A stretch of 64,000 nt of DNA from an uncultured Fibrobacter sp. (GCA_934691725.1 CAKUTF010000005.1:41182-105181), one strand, 5' to 3'. Counted from the stretch's first letter, positions 25,716-34,294 are shown. Program-made: numbers and translations. Notes: a model not told the origin generated them from the sequence alone.

Positions 25716-26498
25716 ATGGAATATTTTTTTTCAGCGGAACAGCCTTTTGAATCTTGGAAAATCCTCGGCTTTAACGGAAAAACGGCGAGACTTTTTCCGC
25801 ATCTGGAAAGTACGCATAGATATAGCAAGGAAAATCTACAAGAACTAGAAGCCGGAGATGTCATCGTCGCCGACTCGCAATCAAGCGGTCGGGGCAGACA
25901 CAATCGGACATGGCTCTCGCCAAAAGGGAAAAATCTCTACTTCAACATTCTCTATCCGCTCGAAAATTTTGCGCCAAGAGAATATCCCCAGCTGATGCAA
26001 ATCAGCGCCATCACAATCGCCCTGCTTTTTCGGGAACTCGGCATCGACGCAAGCGTCAAATGGCCGAACGACATTCTTTGCGAAAAGAAAAAGGTTTGCG
26101 GGATGATTTCGGAAATTCTCACCAAGGACGGAGAAAAACTGCTCACCATCGGTATCGGCATCGATGTCAATGCTGATGAAGACGATCTGAAAAGCATCGA
26201 CCGTCCCGTCTCCAGCCTAAAGATTCTTCTAGGACGCTCCGTCAACCGGGAAGTTCTCTTGCAAACAATCATCAACAAACTCCAGAAGTCCGTAGAACTC
26301 GCCCAGACAAAAGGCGTCACGCCGTGGATCGATGAATGGAGAAAGATGGACCGGTTCATCGGAAACCCGGGAAAAATCGTCGAAGGCAACGAAATAATCG
26401 AAGGGATAATTCTCGATATCAACGACGACGGAAGCCTTTTATTTTGTACGCAATCCGGTCAAATCATCACACGGCACTCAGGGGATCTGGAAATTTGA
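25716..26498 (+). CDS. birA: Biotin--[acetyl-CoA-carboxylase] ligase
   Basis: 260 residues, the size of class I BirA, which lacks the DNA-binding HTH domain. It makes biotinyl-AMP and attaches biotin to the carboxylase carrier protein. The biotin/ATP loop SGRGRHNRTW lies at residues 57-66. KWPNDI and GIGIDVN are also present, and the C-terminal SH3-like domain is recognisable (GIILDINDDGSLLF). The N-terminal 40 residues are slightly longer than usual. Its stop is only 6 bases from the stop of the convergent restriction-enzyme candidate. It probably does not regulate biotin genes directly, as it has no repressor domain. Confidence 0.92.
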   Translation: MEYFFSAEQPFESWKILGFNGKTARLFPHLESTHRYSKENLQELEAGDVIVADSQSSGRGRHNRTWLSPKGKNLYFNILYPLENFAPREYPQLMQISAITIALLFRELGIDASVKWPNDILCEKKKVCGMISEILTKDGEKLLTIGIGIDVNADEDDLKSIDRPVSSLKILLGRSVNREVLLQTIINKLQKSVELAQTKGVTPWIDEWRKMDRFIGNPGKIVEGNEIIEGIILDINDDGSLLFCTQSGQIITRHSGDLEI

Positions 26499-26504
26499 CA
26501 AAAT

Positions 26505-27257
26505 TTACCTCGCCAAAATTGCATGACAGATTTTGTCTATAAACATTTCATAGTCATTAAAGATAACTGTTGATTCCTGATGTTTTCGAAACGCTCGATA
26601 AGGCAACAGCGTTTCTTTCACATTTAACGATGCCAAAGAGGAATATATCCGGACATAATCCTTTTTGGAAGATATCCGCTCCTCCGTATCGGGAACATGC
26701 ACTACATATAAAAGCGTCTTGTTCGGTGTATGAAAATAGCTGTCGGGATTGTCCTGCGCAAGGATTTCATATTTACGTGTATTGACGTCCGAAAAACTCT
26801 CCCATTTTTGAATATATCCGTCCTTATCATAATAAGGAATTTTATCAGGAATAATGAATATCTGGAAATAAGGAACTCCCTTGCAACGTATATTCGCCGT
26901 CTCGCCGAGCATATTTTCAAAATAGTTGTTTGAATTTTGCGAATAGTTCTGCATCACAAACTTGACAGCAATTCCCGCAACAGCGGCTCTCCTAGACTTA
27001 TCGATAATTGTGATATCTACTTTCTTATCGATATAACGGCCCGATATTTCCGATTCTTTTCCGTCTTGAAAGCCTAAAGACGCAACGGCAAAGCGTCCTG
27101 AAATTTTCGAAAAGCCGGATAAACGTTTGAGCCTTTCAAAAATATCCGAGGCAATTGCGCCATGCAAAACTTTTAATTTTTCATTGCTGCGAGAACCGGT
27201 TTCAAGAAACTTTTTAAAAGAACTTGCTATCACATCTAAAAATTCACGGTTGTCCAT
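26505..27257 (-). CDS. Putative type II restriction endonuclease
   Basis: 250 residues. It is assigned mainly from its position: it overlaps the end of an m6A methyltransferase gene by 14 bases and is co-oriented. A PD-(D/E)XK-like core is suggested by KKVDITI (Asp81), a short gap, then a strand GIAVKF with Lys99, followed by a conserved-looking NSNNYFENMLGETANIR helix. The usual acidic residue of the (D/E)XK motif would be residue 97, which is Ala here. Either the alignment is off or catalysis uses another acid. The region is AT-richer than its neighbours, consistent with transfer as a module. The specificity is unknown. Confidence 0.6.
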   Translation of the reverse strand: MDNREFLDVIASSFKKFLETGSRSNEKLKVLHGAIASDIFERLKRLSGFSKISGRFAVASLGFQDGKESEISGRYIDKKVDITIIDKSRRAAVAGIAVKFVMQNYSQNSNNYFENMLGETANIRCKGVPYFQIFIIPDKIPYYDKDGYIQKWESFSDVNTRKYEILAQDNPDSYFHTPNKTLLYVVHVPDTEERISSKKDYVRIYSSLASLNVKETLLPYRAFRKHQESTVIFNDYEMFIDKICHAILAR

Positions 27258-28650
27258 TTTTCTCTCCCAGTTTAAATGTCAGATATTTTTTCAAGTCTTT
27301 TGACGAAAACGTATAATAGCCTCCGCTCTTGTACTTCTTTAACATTTTTACATACTGAATAAAATCATCACAACAGAGAACTTCCTGGATTTCCGCAAAC
27401 GAGAAATTACAAAGGATATATAGTCCGCTATACACTCCTTCTCCGACGGATACCCGATTCAGCTTTATCGAATCCACATCCTTCACAATGGAATTGACGG
27501 CTATCTTATTCTTGAATACATCGTTTACTCCCTGGGACCTGCCGAACAAATACCAATCCGCATCCCCATGTTTTGAAATTTTCTCTTTGTTGTCCAACAG
27601 ATATTTCTTCGTTTTCATTCCTAAATTTTCAAAAGGAATGGGCTTTCCCTTTCTGTCATACGGGAAAACGCACCTGCTCCATTTTCCCGTAGAAGCTTTA
27701 ATCACGTCAATGCCGTTTTCGCAATCAACGGGAGCAATAAATAGTTTATCCGCCAAAGTAGCAAAGCCGTTTTTCACTTGAATATCTAAAGACCTTTGTG
27801 TTTCCAAGATATTTCGCAACTTTCGTAAACCATCCAGTCGGGACAAATAAAAACACCCGTCCATATCCATATCTTTTAAAGAAAGATTATCCTTGAACAC
27901 CGGAGGTTCAGACGCATCCGTCAAAATGGAATAGGATATTTTCCGAGAACGATCTGTTTTCTCAAACCGCGACACAATCGTGTACGTCATCGCGTCAAAA
28001 GCCTGGAAATGTTCCAAGTCGATAAACCCCGTCAAATTATCGTGTTCTCGGATATAATTCCGCAGCACGCTGCCGCTGACGCTGTTCAACCAGGAACTCG
28101 GCGTAATCATCGCCATAGTCCCATGTTCAGAAAGCATATCGAAGCCGATTTCAAAAAATACGATATACAAATCCGTCATCCCGTTTTTGGAAAAGGAGAA
28201 CTTCTTTACTGCGTCATGCTTTTCCGCCAGATTGTGCACCCGTACATAAGGCGGATTTCCAAACACGAAATCCATCCTCGAACGGTAATCTTCAAAGCAG
28301 GAAAGAGCATCCGCACAGCGAATATCCCATTTGATGCCGGTAACTCCAACCTCCCTTGCGACCGAATCCAGATTGCGCCTTGTTTTCTCGCATTCGTCAG
28401 CGTCGATTTCGATTCCATGGATATAGGTTTCGAGTTCTCTTTTGATTTCCTCGGGATGACGTTTTCCCAAAGCCCTACAGTACCTTCGCACGATTTCTGT
28501 CAAGAACGCACCGTCGCCGCAACTATTGTCCATCACGTGTCTATGCAAAATTTTCTTGCCGGTGTACCCTCCAAAATCCAAGATGACGTTCACCAAAAAC
28601 GCCGGGGTGTAAATTGCACCTCTTTGCTTCACCATGGTTCTGTCAGCCAT
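27244..28650 (-). CDS. Type II N6-adenine DNA methyltransferase
   Basis: 468 residues. SAM-binding motif I is DNSCGDGAF at 41-49, and the catalytic motif IV is NPPY at 132-135, so it is an N6-adenine methyltransferase of the gamma/TaqI-Eco57I type. The N-terminal KQRGAIYTPAFLVNVIL motif is typical of this group. The C-terminal 250 residues are the target-recognition region. The ATG start has GAGG 5 bases upstream. The restriction-enzyme candidate follows with a 14-base overlap, forming an R-M operon with the methyltransferase first. A hairpin followed by five T lies 45 bases upstream of the start and might attenuate transcription. Confidence 0.88.
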   Translation of the reverse strand: MADRTMVKQRGAIYTPAFLVNVILDFGGYTGKKILHRHVMDNSCGDGAFLTEIVRRYCRALGKRHPEEIKRELETYIHGIEIDADECEKTRRNLDSVAREVGVTGIKWDIRCADALSCFEDYRSRMDFVFGNPPYVRVHNLAEKHDAVKKFSFSKNGMTDLYIVFFEIGFDMLSEHGTMAMITPSSWLNSVSGSVLRNYIREHDNLTGFIDLEHFQAFDAMTYTIVSRFEKTDRSRKISYSILTDASEPPVFKDNLSLKDMDMDGCFYLSRLDGLRKLRNILETQRSLDIQVKNGFATLADKLFIAPVDCENGIDVIKASTGKWSRCVFPYDRKGKPIPFENLGMKTKKYLLDNKEKISKHGDADWYLFGRSQGVNDVFKNKIAVNSIVKDVDSIKLNRVSVGEGVYSGLYILCNFSFAEIQEVLCCDDFIQYVKMLKKYKSGGYYTFSSKDLKKYLTFKLGEKNGQP

Positions 28651-28694
28651 AAATCCTCACCGTCTGCGAGAATTTACCCCTGCGACACTATCGA

Positions 28695-28925
28695 CAAAAA
28701 GGGCGTAAGTCGATGTGTCTGTCAAGTTCGAGGCTCTCGACTGCCTACCAAGAAACAAACACAAACGACTCACGCCCCAAAGGCAGCCTGCCTACACACG
28801 ATGCGTATCTAGGCAAAACCGTTGCCGCATGATTGGTCACGGCAAACGTGAGCGTTCGTCTTATTCTCTCTTGGGTTTGAAATTGTCGAGATTTCGAACT
28901 AGAGAACAAGAGCAAATACTCTTAA
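28695..28925 (-). ncRNA. Candidate structured RNA or attenuating leader upstream of the methyltransferase
   Basis: This stretch contains no gene but several stable stems that fit the - strand. In + coordinates they are: 28701-28712 with 28766-28777 (12 bp); 28715-28722 with 28755-28762 (8 bp); an inner hairpin at 28728-28740; 28790-28794 with 28810-28814; 28822-28827 with 28840-28845; 28864-28869 with 28901-28906; and 28908-28912 with 28919-28923. Two positions (28707/28771 and 28719/28758) pair as G-U only on the - strand; on the + strand they would be A-C mismatches. The 12-bp stem is followed on the - strand by UUUUU (28700-28696), terminator-like. The family is unknown. The rest of 28926-29018 shows nothing clear. 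Confidence 0.5.
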
Positions 28926-29018
28926 AAATTTTAGTTGTCCATCTTCATATAGATAGACAATGTCCGGCACAAATATAGATCGATTTGAAAGCTATAGCAC
29001 GCAAAAACAATAATTATT

Positions 29019-29210
29019 TTATTCTTCGCGATTCTTGAGATAGAAACCGACAGCGACTGAGATAGCGAGCAAGACAATTAAAATATTCAGAGCGAACTCC
29101 GCCTCGGCTTTTGGCAAAAATCCCAGTTCGATTCCCAAGACATCGATTAAGGAAAGCCCGACAAAAAAGACCCCTGCGCGATGGCAAAATTTCCGTTTAC
29201 CCGAACGCAT
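29019..29210 (-). CDS. Small two-helix membrane protein
   Basis: About 63 residues from the ATG at 29210, chosen because GGGAGG lies 8 bases upstream. An ATG two codons earlier (29216) sits too close to that RBS, and a longer frame goes deep into the UbiA gene. Two hydrophobic segments (about residues 14-28 and 38-56) end in FYLKNREE. It overlaps the 3' end of the polyprenyltransferase gene by 14 bases and is the last gene of the quinone operon. The function is unknown. Confidence 0.6.
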   Translation of the reverse strand: MRSGKRKFCHRAGVFFVGLSLIDVLGIELGFLPKAEAEFALNILIVLLAISVAVGFYLKNREE

Positions 29211-30096
29211 CGACATTTCCTCCCAAAAGAATCCAAACGACAAGCCCTGTCATCACCAAGACGCTCACGCCGACATTCGCCAGAAAAAAGTCACGGTTCA
29301 TCGCGTCGAGGTCATCCGATTTTCGAAACAGGTGGATATAGAGAATCGCAACGGTCATCAAGACAAAAACACACCACCAGGCAATTCCCATTTTCCAATA
29401 CACGCCAAAAACGATGCAGAGAGCAAGCATCGCGATATGGCTTGCCAGAGCAATTTTCAAGGCGTTCTTTCTTCCAAAGCGAGCGGGAACCGAATAAAGC
29501 CCGGATTTGCGGTCGACTTCTTCATCCTGCGTTGCATAGATAATGTCAAAGCCACCCATCCAAAGCATCAGAATGAACATCAAAAAAATCGGGAAAGCGG
29601 CAAATTCCCCGCGCACGGCAATCCACGCCCCAAGCGGACTCATCCCGATGGCAAAACCCAAATACCAATGGCAAAGCCACGAAAAGCGTTTCCAGTAAGA
29701 ATAAAAAAGGAGCGCAAACCAGACAGGCGCGGAACAGATTCCGGCAAGCGGATTCAGCATCCACGCAAAGGCGCAAAATAAAATCCCATTGGCCGCAATA
29801 AATCCGATGACGGATTTTTTCTGCATCTTTCCCGCAGGTAAATGTCTCCCCGCGGTCCTCGGATTTTCCGCATCGTATTTAGCATCGACTAAGCGGTTAA
29901 AGGACATCGAGGAATTTCGGGCAGTCACCATGCAACCGACTATCAAGAACACCAGCTTGAAAATAGCGACACCCGTCATCCCGCGGAATCCGTCCGCCGC
30001 AACCCACATCGAACCGAGCGCAAAAGGCATCGCAAACAAGGAATGGCTGAACCTGACAAGATGTCCAAGCTCTACGATTTTCGAAAAAAAATTCAT
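29197..30096 (-). CDS. UbiA-type polyprenyltransferase (menaquinone, MqnP-like)
   Basis: 299 residues from the ATG at 30096, which overlaps the UbiX stop as ATGA. It has about nine transmembrane helices. The first Asp-rich motif is NRLVDAKYDAENPRTAGR, as in UbiA enzymes, and the second is DIIYATQDEEVDRKSG. It transfers a polyprenyl chain to an aromatic acid at the inner membrane. mqnB and mqnD of the futalosine route occur 24 kb away, and MenG- and UbiX-like genes lie directly upstream. The substrate is therefore probably 1,4-dihydroxy-6-naphthoate rather than 4-hydroxybenzoate (inference). Confidence 0.88.
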   Translation of the reverse strand: MNFFSKIVELGHLVRFSHSLFAMPFALGSMWVAADGFRGMTGVAIFKLVFLIVGCMVTARNSSMSFNRLVDAKYDAENPRTAGRHLPAGKMQKKSVIGFIAANGILFCAFAWMLNPLAGICSAPVWFALLFYSYWKRFSWLCHWYLGFAIGMSPLGAWIAVRGEFAAFPIFLMFILMLWMGGFDIIYATQDEEVDRKSGLYSVPARFGRKNALKIALASHIAMLALCIVFGVYWKMGIAWWCVFVLMTVAILYIHLFRKSDDLDAMNRDFFLANVGVSVLVMTGLVVWILLGGNVDAFG

Positions 30097-30647
30097 CGAG
30101 GCATTCCCCACTTCGGAACAATTTCATTCGGAACGCCCAAATGCGTCAAAATTTTGGCAACGACCGTATCGACCAAGTTCTCAATCGTTCGGGGATTTGC
30201 GTAAAAATGCGGACTTGCGGAAACGACTGTCGCCCCGGCCCGAACCAAACGCTCCATGTTTTCCAGATGAATCAGATTGTAAGGCATTTCCCGCGGAACG
30301 ACAACCAACGGGCGATGTTCCTTCAAACAGACGTCAGCGGCTCGCGTGAGCAAGTTGTCCGCAATTCCGCCAGCGACTTTTCCAAGCGTCCCCATCGAAC
30401 ACGGAACAATCGCCATCCCCGAAAAAGACGAATTTCCGCTCGCCGCTTCGGAAAAGAAATCGTCATTTTTCAAAACGGCATCCGCGCACAAAAGCTCATC
30501 GGAAACGTCTTCAAAATCTGCAACGGATTTCCCCGCAGAGGTTTCGACCAGCGACACCGAATGTCCCAAGCGCTTTAAATGAAAAAGCGTGCGCGCCGCA
30601 TAAATTGTCCCAGAAGCTCCGGTAACACCCAAGAGAAAACGGCTCAT
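30093..30647 (-). CDS. ubiX: UbiX-type flavin prenyltransferase
   Basis: 184 residues from the ATG at 30647, which starts the family N-terminus (SRFLLGVTGASGTIYAARTL) and overlaps the methyltransferase stop as ATGA. It attaches dimethylallyl to FMN to make prenyl-FMN, the cofactor of UbiD-type decarboxylases. The VPCSMGTLGKVAGGIADNLLTRAADVCLKE region and the PREMPYNLIHLENM motif are typical. In the futalosine pathway a UbiX/UbiD pair decarboxylates the prenylated naphthoate. The UbiD partner is not in this window. Confidence 0.92.
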   Translation of the reverse strand: MSRFLLGVTGASGTIYAARTLFHLKRLGHSVSLVETSAGKSVADFEDVSDELLCADAVLKNDDFFSEAASGNSSFSGMAIVPCSMGTLGKVAGGIADNLLTRAADVCLKEHRPLVVVPREMPYNLIHLENMERLVRAGATVVSASPHFYANPRTIENLVDTVVAKILTHLGVPNEIVPKWGMPR

Positions 30648-31333
30648 GCAAAACCTTTTTTTCGAAGAAGTACTCGATAGGCGATGCCAAAATCGCAAGG
30701 CTTCACATGGACAACTTCAAATCCTGCTTTCTCCGCAAGACGCGTGAACTCGGCTACGGGCAAAAACCGGATGACGGAGCGGACCAGATATTCATACGCC
30801 GAACGTTTGCCGCTAAAAAATGCACCGACAACCGGGATAAAAAGCGGAGCGAGTTTCTTATAGAAGAACGTATTGAAAAAATTTCTCGGAGAAAAAAATT
30901 CCAGTATCATCAAGTATCCTCCCGGCGCGAGGACTCGGAACGACTCCTTCAGACCGTTTTCCGCATCCGGCAAGTTGCGCATTCCAAATCCATTCAAGAC
31001 GACATCAAATGTCGCGTCCCAAAACGGCATCTGCATCGCATCGAGCTGCACAGGTATCGCCGTGATTTTCTTGTTGCGGGAATGCGATAGCATCCCAAAA
31101 GAAAAATCCCCGAGAATCGCTGTCTGCGGCGTTCCGACAATTTTTCCAAAAGTCGCAGCAAAGTCCCCCGTGCCTCCACACAGATCGAGAAGCCGCCTTC
31201 CCGGACAAAACCGCTTTAACTCCCGACAGCAGGCTCTGCGCCAGCTGATATCTCGAAAACAGCTGAGAGCATGATTGAGAAAATCGTAGTTTTTCGAAAT
31301 ATCGTCAAACATTTTACGAATGGGAGAAAACAT
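30644..31333 (-). CDS. menG: Demethylmenaquinone C-methyltransferase (UbiE/MenG)
   Basis: 229 residues. It is a class I SAM methyltransferase performing the last C-methylation of menaquinone. Family motifs are present: KMFDDISKNYDFLNHALS near the N-terminus, motif I DLCGGTGD, and NGFGMRNLPD (the GLRN motif of UbiE/MenG). The C-terminal domain is typical. It heads the operon menG-ubiX-ubiA-small membrane protein, each junction overlapping by four or more bases. Upstream lies a 421-base non-coding repeat block. Confidence 0.92.
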   Translation of the reverse strand: MFSPIRKMFDDISKNYDFLNHALSCFRDISWRRACCRELKRFCPGRRLLDLCGGTGDFAATFGKIVGTPQTAILGDFSFGMLSHSRNKKITAIPVQLDAMQMPFWDATFDVVLNGFGMRNLPDAENGLKESFRVLAPGGYLMILEFFSPRNFFNTFFYKKLAPLFIPVVGAFFSGKRSAYEYLVRSVIRFLPVAEFTRLAEKAGFEVVHVKPCDFGIAYRVLLRKKGFA

Positions 31334-31754
31334 ACCGTCAAATTTAGAAAATTAGGAATGAGTAATTAGGAATTAGCAATGAGAAGTTAGCAGTCTAGCG
31401 AGTTCAGAACTTAGAACTGAGAGCTTAGTTGATAGAAATCAGGAGGCAGGAATCAGTAGGCAAAACGGGACATGGGACACGGGATAAGGGATTAGGGAAC
31501 AGTTGTCGGAGCGAGACGATGGCTTTTCTGCGAGCGGCTTTCAGGAAACAGGATATTCAGAACTGAGAGCTTAGTGCTGCAGACGTCTATGTTCTTACAT
31601 CTCGGAGGTTTAACGTCCGCAACTATGCCCACTATCCACTATTCTAAGCTCTGGACATCGCTACCCAAAAGCCTAGATGTCTGCGGTACTGACCTCTGAC
31701 CACTATCCACTAAACATAGACGTCTGCGGACTACTCCTAGTCCCTATAAAACAT
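31334..31754. repeat. Non-coding block of degenerate short repeats
   Basis: 421 bases without a credible gene. It is made of recurring short words: AGAACTTAGAACTGAGAGCTTAG (31406-31428), AATCAGGAGGC (from 31437), GGGACACGGGA, AGGGAACAGTTGTC (31494-31507), and again CAGAACTGAGAGCTTAG (31558-31574). The same words recur in cyclic order at 63.75-63.93 kb. The right half has other words (ACTATCCACTA twice; TAGACGTCTGCGG and TAGATGTCTGCGG). It also has a 13-base inverted repeat, GCAGACGTCTATG at 31579-31591 against 31715-31727. No transposase or target-site duplication was seen. Confidence 0.7.
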
Positions 31755-34160
31755 TCACTCAAATATCGCGATATAAGACTCGCCACCCACCGGACTTACT
31801 AGCCGCGGATTTTCCACAGAGCCGTCCTCCCACGAAACAAATTTTGCCCCGGAAGAAGCCTCGGCCAAAAGTTCCATCGCATTGCCGCCAAAAAATTTTC
31901 CGGTAAAGTTTCTGGGCAACACTTTCCCTTCCAAACGTACCGAGCCTTTTCCCTGCGCGGCAATCGTCACCGAAACATCTTCGCCGAGCCCGAATTCTTC
32001 GACATATTCGGAATGAACAGTCGCGTCACGGCTTTCTGCCCAAGATTTGATGCAGGATCCCGACTTGCTGAATCTTCCACCGCATGAATTGGTGTAATAA
32101 CGATCCGTCTGTTTGAATTTTTCCAAATCCCGCTTCATTTCGTCCGCATCGATTGTTCCGACCATCGCATCGACCGTCTTCTCCACATTTGCCGAGTTCA
32201 AATAGTTTTCAAACATCATCGCGGAACGGTTGATGAACAGCCGACGAAAATCGGGATTCTGAATTAATTTTACATACAAAGTATGAAAGCATTTCCCCGA
32301 TGTACTGGAAACACATTTTCCCGAGTAAGAGCCTCCTACGCGAATCCAGTCAAACATATTTGTACTCTGGCTGAATCCCGGCGTGACCCATTCCCAATCG
32401 TAGCCGTGATCCAAATCATAGACCATAAATTTCCACGGTTGCTCCGGGCTTTTCCACGCACGGACATTGTTGTTCGGCCAGTCTCCGTTATGCGAGTAGA
32501 TTTCCGCCGCCATATAGTCTGCAAAGTTTCCCACATCCATCTGCGATTTGATCATTTCGTAAGCCGCATTATTCTCGCCGGAAAGATCGCTCTGCGCGGC
32601 AAACACGAGAAGATTTTCATAATCATCCGTTGTCCCGTTGCTCGCCGTAACCGTGCGATTGATATGCTTGATAAAATTCACCGTAGAAGCGTCATAGCCA
32701 TAATTCGTTTCGACAAAATTCTTGTTGAAACGTTCCCGCATATCGTGAATTCCCCAGTAATTTCCGTTGTAAAAGACGACGACCTGTCTGCTTCTCTGGT
32801 AATCCACGCCGCTGCCTTCGAGAATCGCACCGCCCATCGCATCTTCAATGTAGTCGCTCACAAAACGGTTGCCGTTGTTTCGCAGGTTAAACGCCTTGAA
32901 CTTGCTGTTCGTCTCCTTGCGGGTTTCAAACAAAGGATACTTGAGCCAGCCGGAATTGTACTCTTCCCCCATCTTGACCGCTACGGATTTTTTCCTTTCC
33001 AAGCGACTGTAATTTCCCATCAAGGAAATTCCCGCATCCGATTCCCAAGCCTTTTCTTCGCTCTCGCTTCCCTCCGCAAAATATTCCACGTGGGCAGGAA
33101 ACTCAACGTCGGCAAAAAGCCCCGTCTTGTCCGGATCCGCGGAACTAGGGGAACTCGCAGAAGTCTGTACATAGTGTTTTCTAAAAAACGCGGAGTCCAC
33201 GCTAATCGCGACGACAGGCATTTTCACCGTTTCATCGATAAAAAACGTATTGGTCACCACCTTGTTTGTAATCAGCCCTTCCTTGAAAGCGGCACAGCGC
33301 ACAACCGTATTCGATTTTAAAATCTTGATTTCACGCATTTCATCCGTCGCATCGGTCGGTTCGGAACCGTCGAACGAACAGCGAACAACCGCACCGTCTT
33401 CCGCCGATGGAGGTGCAAGAACAACCGAATCCCTATAAAAACCGCCAACATTTTCAAACACGGGAGCCGCAACAAAATCTTCAAATCCTTGGCTTTTCGC
33501 ATTGTCCGCTTCGGGGGTAGGCTTGGCAAAATATCTCCAACCATCTGCAGTCTTTCCAAAACTTACTCCCGCATCGAGAGCCGGATACGTAACCGAATCG
33601 AGAACACCGCAATTTTCATCGACCAGAAAGACGCTACCACCGGAATCCTTCAACTTCCAGCTTGTATGGGAACGAAAATGCAGGGAATCGGAATCTTCAC
33701 CGGCAAGAGGCGTGGCGATATCCCGCTTCGAAGTAAACGCTATCCGAAAACCGTTAGCCGGAATCGTATCGTCGCCAAAGACCCACTTTCTCGGACTAGA
33801 GGTATTCTTGACCAAAGCGAAGCCCTTCAGCGAAACGGGCTTCTTGCTCGAATTATAAAGTTCTACCCAGCCGGGATCCTTTCCCAAATCATCGGGCCAA
33901 TCGATATTTCCGGGTAAAATTTCATTGATAAAGATCGTCGAGTTTCCCTGCCAAAACGCTTCGCAGCGCACTTCGCTGCTTGAACTGCCGACATCATTTT
34001 CCGCACTCGAACTGCCTTGATTCGATGACGAGGAATTTCCGATTGTCCAATCGGATTCCGAAGAAAGGGACGGCCCTTCCTCGGCACGGGATGGTTCATC
34101 CGAACAGGCTATCAAAATTCCAAGAGCAGCCGCAAAGACAGCGAATCGAATCGTTTTCAT
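31755..34160 (-). CDS. CotH-kinase family lipoprotein with lamin-tail domain
   Basis: 801 residues from the ATG at 34160 (GGAG 7 bases upstream). A lipobox, LIA-C19, is followed by Ser-rich linkers. Domains in order: a lamin-tail-like beta-sandwich (about 70-220, FINEILP...WVELYNSS), a chitobiase C-terminal-like repeat (CSFDGSEPT), then a CotH kinase-like domain (about 310-690) with KMGEEYNSG, FNLRNNGNR, YWGIHDMRERFN and the metal motif YDLDHGYDWEW. A beta-rich C-terminal module follows. CotH domains can act as atypical protein kinases or structural surface proteins; the role here is unknown. It is monocistronic and surface-anchored. Confidence 0.85.
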   Translation of the reverse strand: MKTIRFAVFAAALGILIACSDEPSRAEEGPSLSSESDWTIGNSSSSNQGSSSAENDVGSSSSEVRCEAFWQGNSTIFINEILPGNIDWPDDLGKDPGWVELYNSSKKPVSLKGFALVKNTSSPRKWVFGDDTIPANGFRIAFTSKRDIATPLAGEDSDSLHFRSHTSWKLKDSGGSVFLVDENCGVLDSVTYPALDAGVSFGKTADGWRYFAKPTPEADNAKSQGFEDFVAAPVFENVGGFYRDSVVLAPPSAEDGAVVRCSFDGSEPTDATDEMREIKILKSNTVVRCAAFKEGLITNKVVTNTFFIDETVKMPVVAISVDSAFFRKHYVQTSASSPSSADPDKTGLFADVEFPAHVEYFAEGSESEEKAWESDAGISLMGNYSRLERKKSVAVKMGEEYNSGWLKYPLFETRKETNSKFKAFNLRNNGNRFVSDYIEDAMGGAILEGSGVDYQRSRQVVVFYNGNYWGIHDMRERFNKNFVETNYGYDASTVNFIKHINRTVTASNGTTDDYENLLVFAAQSDLSGENNAAYEMIKSQMDVGNFADYMAAEIYSHNGDWPNNNVRAWKSPEQPWKFMVYDLDHGYDWEWVTPGFSQSTNMFDWIRVGGSYSGKCVSSTSGKCFHTLYVKLIQNPDFRRLFINRSAMMFENYLNSANVEKTVDAMVGTIDADEMKRDLEKFKQTDRYYTNSCGGRFSKSGSCIKSWAESRDATVHSEYVEEFGLGEDVSVTIAAQGKGSVRLEGKVLPRNFTGKFFGGNAMELLAEASSGAKFVSWEDGSVENPRLVSPVGGESYIAIFE

Positions 34161-34265
34161 TGTATCTCCAAAGCGAACCACACGAAATCCCGCTTTAAAT
34201 TTATACGAAAAAGCCTTTTTCCTCACCCAAAAATGCGTTAAATTTTGCTTTACAACAATTTTCCC

Positions 34266-34294
34266 TTGACAAATCCAAAAAGAAAGACTAAATT
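34266..34294 (+). promoter_or_regulatory. Sigma-70 promoter of the tRNA-Phe gene
   Basis: TTGACA (34266-34271), a 17-base spacer and TAAATT (34289-34294), with the predicted start about 7 bases before the mature tRNA. It is one of the best consensus matches in the window. Confidence 0.8.

Noticed and set aside
28715..28978. 87-codon + strand frame in the 28.7-28.98 kb gap
   Set aside because: Basic and low-complexity, no RBS, overlies the structured RNA candidate.
28690..28980. tmRNA
   Set aside because: One short stretch on the - strand (CAAACCCAAGAGAGA) resembles a segment of E. coli tmRNA. There is no tag frame ending in LAA-stop and no tRNA-like 3' end with a TTCRANY loop.
31334..31754. 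CRISPR array
   Set aside because: Words repeat, but unit length and spacing vary, repeats are degenerate, and there are no uniform spacers or cas genes.
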